The notes beneath the pieces were generated by a model, which was not told where the DNA came from, did not search any database, and was given only the letters and a program-made list of their open reading frames with translations. Position numbers and translations under genes: made by a program. A stretch of DNA of 64,000 bases from Theobroma cacao (taxonomy: Eukaryota; Streptophyta; Magnoliopsida; Malvales; Malvaceae): NCBI RefSeq assembly GCF_000208745.1, contig NC_030858.1, forward strand, positions 16,004,091 to 16,068,090, read 5' to 3'. This document shows positions 61,291 to 64,000 of this stretch, one piece after another; the first letter of the stretch is position 1, and the number at the start of each line of letters is the position of its first letter.

Positions 61291-61599
61291 CTTGATAAAT
61301 TGATACATATCATATTTAAAAGAACATAGAAAACCTAAACAGTTCCATTTGAGTGCCACATCATTGAATTATAGCATATTTTAATGTTAATATTAAATTT
61401 TTTAAAAAATATAAGGACCCAATTTATATAAATTATGGTTAATGGATTAAATTCAATATTTTAACATAATAGAAGGACTAAATTCAAATTTTGACTTTTT
61501 TGTTAGGGATTTTTGTTGGCTGTATAAAATTTTTTTTTGTAAAAGAAATTTAGAGCGTTTCTTTTTTGGATTATGATATTTTTTGGCATAATATACAAA

Positions 61600-62062
61600 A
61601 AAGCCCCTAAACTAATCAAGAAAATTCAAATAAGCCCTTGTACATTTATTTTGAGTCAAATAAACCCTTATATTTTTATTTTGAGTCAAATAAGTCCCTA
61701 TAACTAATGATTAACTTAGTCAAAATATCATTTGTTATTCTATATCATGTGACATTGATGTGGCATGCTAAAATATTATAATTGATTATGATGTAACATG
61801 TTAGTATATCATAATTGATGATGATATGATATACTAATTTGACATGATAACACAACCATGTGACATTTTTCACTTTGTACATCAATCTCATATCAATAAC
61901 ATATGAATATAAAATGATAAGTAATATGTTTATTAATAGTAATTAGTCAATAATTAGTTATAAAGACTTCTTTGATTCAAAATAAAAATACGGAGACTTG
62001 ATTAAACGTAATAAAAGAATAATGACTTATTTGAATATTCTTTAATAATTTAAGAGTTGATT
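61600..62062. mobile_element. Foldback/MITE-like element
   Basis: The left arm (61603-61639, gcccctaaactaatcaag... ttcaaataagccctt) is matched by the reverse complement of 62023-62060 (caactcttaaattattaaag... ttcaaataagtcatt). Inside the left arm attttgagtcaaataa is repeated at about 61649 and 61679. No coding capacity. The target duplication was not determined. Confidence 0.5.
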
Positions 62063-64000
62063 TGAATAGTTTAAAATTTTAATTAAATGTAATAAAAAAA
62101 TAAAATTGTTATTAGGGTTTCGAAGGTGGTGCTTTGAGCTGCAGGTGCTAATTTTGTGGGGTTAATGTGAGTGCTAATTTTTGGGATTTTTTTGTACTGC
62201 TTTTTTGCTGTAAGTTTTCCCTTTTTGTTGGAATTTTCAAATTTCTGCTTCTCTCTTCCGACTAGTGTTTTTGGGTACTTTTAAGCTAAGAGATTGGGTA
62301 ATTGATGGTGCAGATTAAGTAACATAAGTTGTGGCGGAGGGCTGAGCTGGTGGTGGTGAAAGGTGCCACACGACAACCAACAAGGAGAGGAAAAAGTGTT
62401 ATGATTGGTACTGTTCGACCTAGAAAGTTTGGTTTTGGATGGCAACAGCGACAGAGGTGAGTTGGAAGAGGGGGCCAATGAGAGGAGGGGGATGCGCTAC
62501 ATCTCCAATTTGATTTTTTTGTATTTTTGGATTTTTTATTTTTGAATGTATATTTGTATTTTAGGATTTTCTGTATTCGCAAATTTTGTATTTTTTTCTT
62601 TTTTTTTAACTTTTTTTGGTAACTTTTTTTATTTTTTGTAAATTTTTTATTTTTATTTTGCAATCTTACATTTTTTTTCAATTTTTGTAATTTGTAATGT
62701 TTATTAATTTTTAAGAGCTTCCACAATTTGGGCCGAATGGGCCCAAATGACCAAATAGACTATGGTGCTTAAATCCAATAAGGTGGCCCAAATTTGAAGA
62801 TGAAAAAATAAATAGGAAAATTTAATCAAAAAGGTTATGGGAATATTAATTATTCTAAAAAAGGGTAATTAATTACTCCACCCATTCCAAATTAAATGTC
62901 TATCTTTTGTTTTTTGAATGACTCAAAATTATGTTCCTTTTCCTAAACACCTACAACTCTTTCTTTTTATATGTTCCAAATTAATTTTTAATAATTCCTC
63001 CTTCTTTTTATGTTAAAAAATGATAGTTTATCAATGCCATAAATATTTTTAAAAGATGTTAAAAAACACAAAAGTTAAAGTATTTTTCGTAAACTCCATG
63101 CAAGTCAAATATGGACATTTATTGCAGTGTTTATATTATCTTGCACACAATAAGACAAACCTTTTTAAGTATTGGTTTTTGCTTAAATATGAACACATAT
63201 ATGAGGTCGAGCATATTTCCATCAAGCTACATCAACTCTCTTACACGAGCAATGGCTTCACATGCGAAATACCTAACTAAGACGAAACACCATCTTTTTC
63301 ATTTTGTGAATGAAATACAATCTTATTAAGTATTTAGAAAGTAGCCCATGAGGTAGGAATGTGGTGAAATTTGACTAAAGATATTAGGTTGTAGCCGTAG
63401 GGTTCCTTAACGAATCAAGATGAGGTAATCATGCCACATAAGCATAAGAGGTTGTATAGTAATCAGACGTGAGAGTTGAATTTGATGCTTAAGAAAAGAT
63501 CAAGTTTGACACTCATGTTAGTGTCATGTAGTTGCAGAAGATGTACATGATTTCCTAATGAACAAGGCACGTGCTATTAAAGGAGAAGCTCCATTAGAAG
63601 ATGTGATTCACACACCTCAACGGAAATGAATGCATATTAATGAGTGTTTCCCTCCTTTGCTGAGTTCTTTAAGCCAAGACAAATGCCTTAACTTATACAC
63701 TGTGACTTTTCCTCTGTGGCTTGAGAAGCCAAGTCAATATTTGCTATCTTAGCATGTTACCTTGGCTATGGTGATTCGATTTATGGAACATGTCTATGAA
63801 AGTGATTGCATTAAAATTATGAGCATAAGTGTTCCTGTGTTTGAACATTTTCAACAATAATAATGGAAGAATGAAAGTAAAAAAATTCTTTAAATAATTA
63901 TGATTGTTTAAGAGTTATGTTTGTTCAAACAATTAAGTTTGTTCAAATAATTATGTTAGAAAACAACAATTATGTTTGTTAGAAAATAGATAATTGTGTC
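62063..64000. other. AT-rich end of window, no gene seen
   Basis: A T-rich low-complexity run lies at 62505-62710; the minus-strand Lys-rich frame over it is an artefact. The last 100 bases repeat attatgtttgttcaaa(c/t)aatta several times. No domain or element ends were recognised, though a 5' part of something beyond the window cannot be excluded. Confidence 0.5.

Noticed and set aside
62281..62726. 146-residue Lys-rich minus-strand frame near the window end
   Set aside because: It overlaps a T-rich low-complexity run and shows no conserved motif.

Overview
This is plant nuclear DNA, most likely from a eudicot. It is AT-rich, has long intergenic stretches and intron-rich genes, and carries plant-typical transposable elements: L1-type LINEs, long LTRs, a TRIM, tRNA-derived SINEs, a plant mobile domain gene relic and a DUF1985/Ulp1 relic. 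I cannot name the species from the sequence alone.

Only two host genes look intact. (1) 822-18415 (+): DNA ligase IV (LIG4), the end-joining ligase. I reconstructed 26 exons that join in frame with GT-AG introns to a 1195-residue protein, including a 7-nt microexon. (2) 38926-42899 (-): a two-exon gene for a PRCC-type nuclear protein of 404 residues, whose 2.76-kb intron holds a 384-bp TRIM retrotransposon.

The rest is mostly layers of mobile DNA. Region 18.7-26.7 kb holds an inverted-repeat hairpin just beyond LIG4, a decayed Ty3-type gag fragment, a decayed plant-mobile-domain gene (-) and two sets of diverged tandem repeats. Region 26731-38428 is a dead but structurally complete LINE (16-bp target duplication, poly-A tail). 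It is split by two LTR-type insertions of 2601 and 2941 bp, each with TG...CA ends and a perfect 5-bp target duplication, and each apparently a solo LTR. Region 43982-53533 is a second dead LINE on the minus strand, split by an 833-bp element with 9-bp flanking repeats and by a third solo-LTR-like element (2594 bp, target duplication GTTGC). Both LINEs come to about 6.1 kb once the insertions are subtracted.

Region 54.3-59.5 kb holds a broken first-exon fragment of an NADP-malic enzyme gene and a decayed DUF1985/Ulp1-type transposon gene lying between two arrays of the same roughly 22-bp minisatellite. From 59.5 kb to the end is AT-rich repeat DNA with a roughly 60-bp tandem repeat and a foldback element; I see no gene there.

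I found no convincing new biological system. The most unusual points are the LIG4 microexon, the nested-insertion record with exact target duplications, the minisatellite arrays bracketing the Ulp1-type relic, and the palindrome cluster inside one long LTR.
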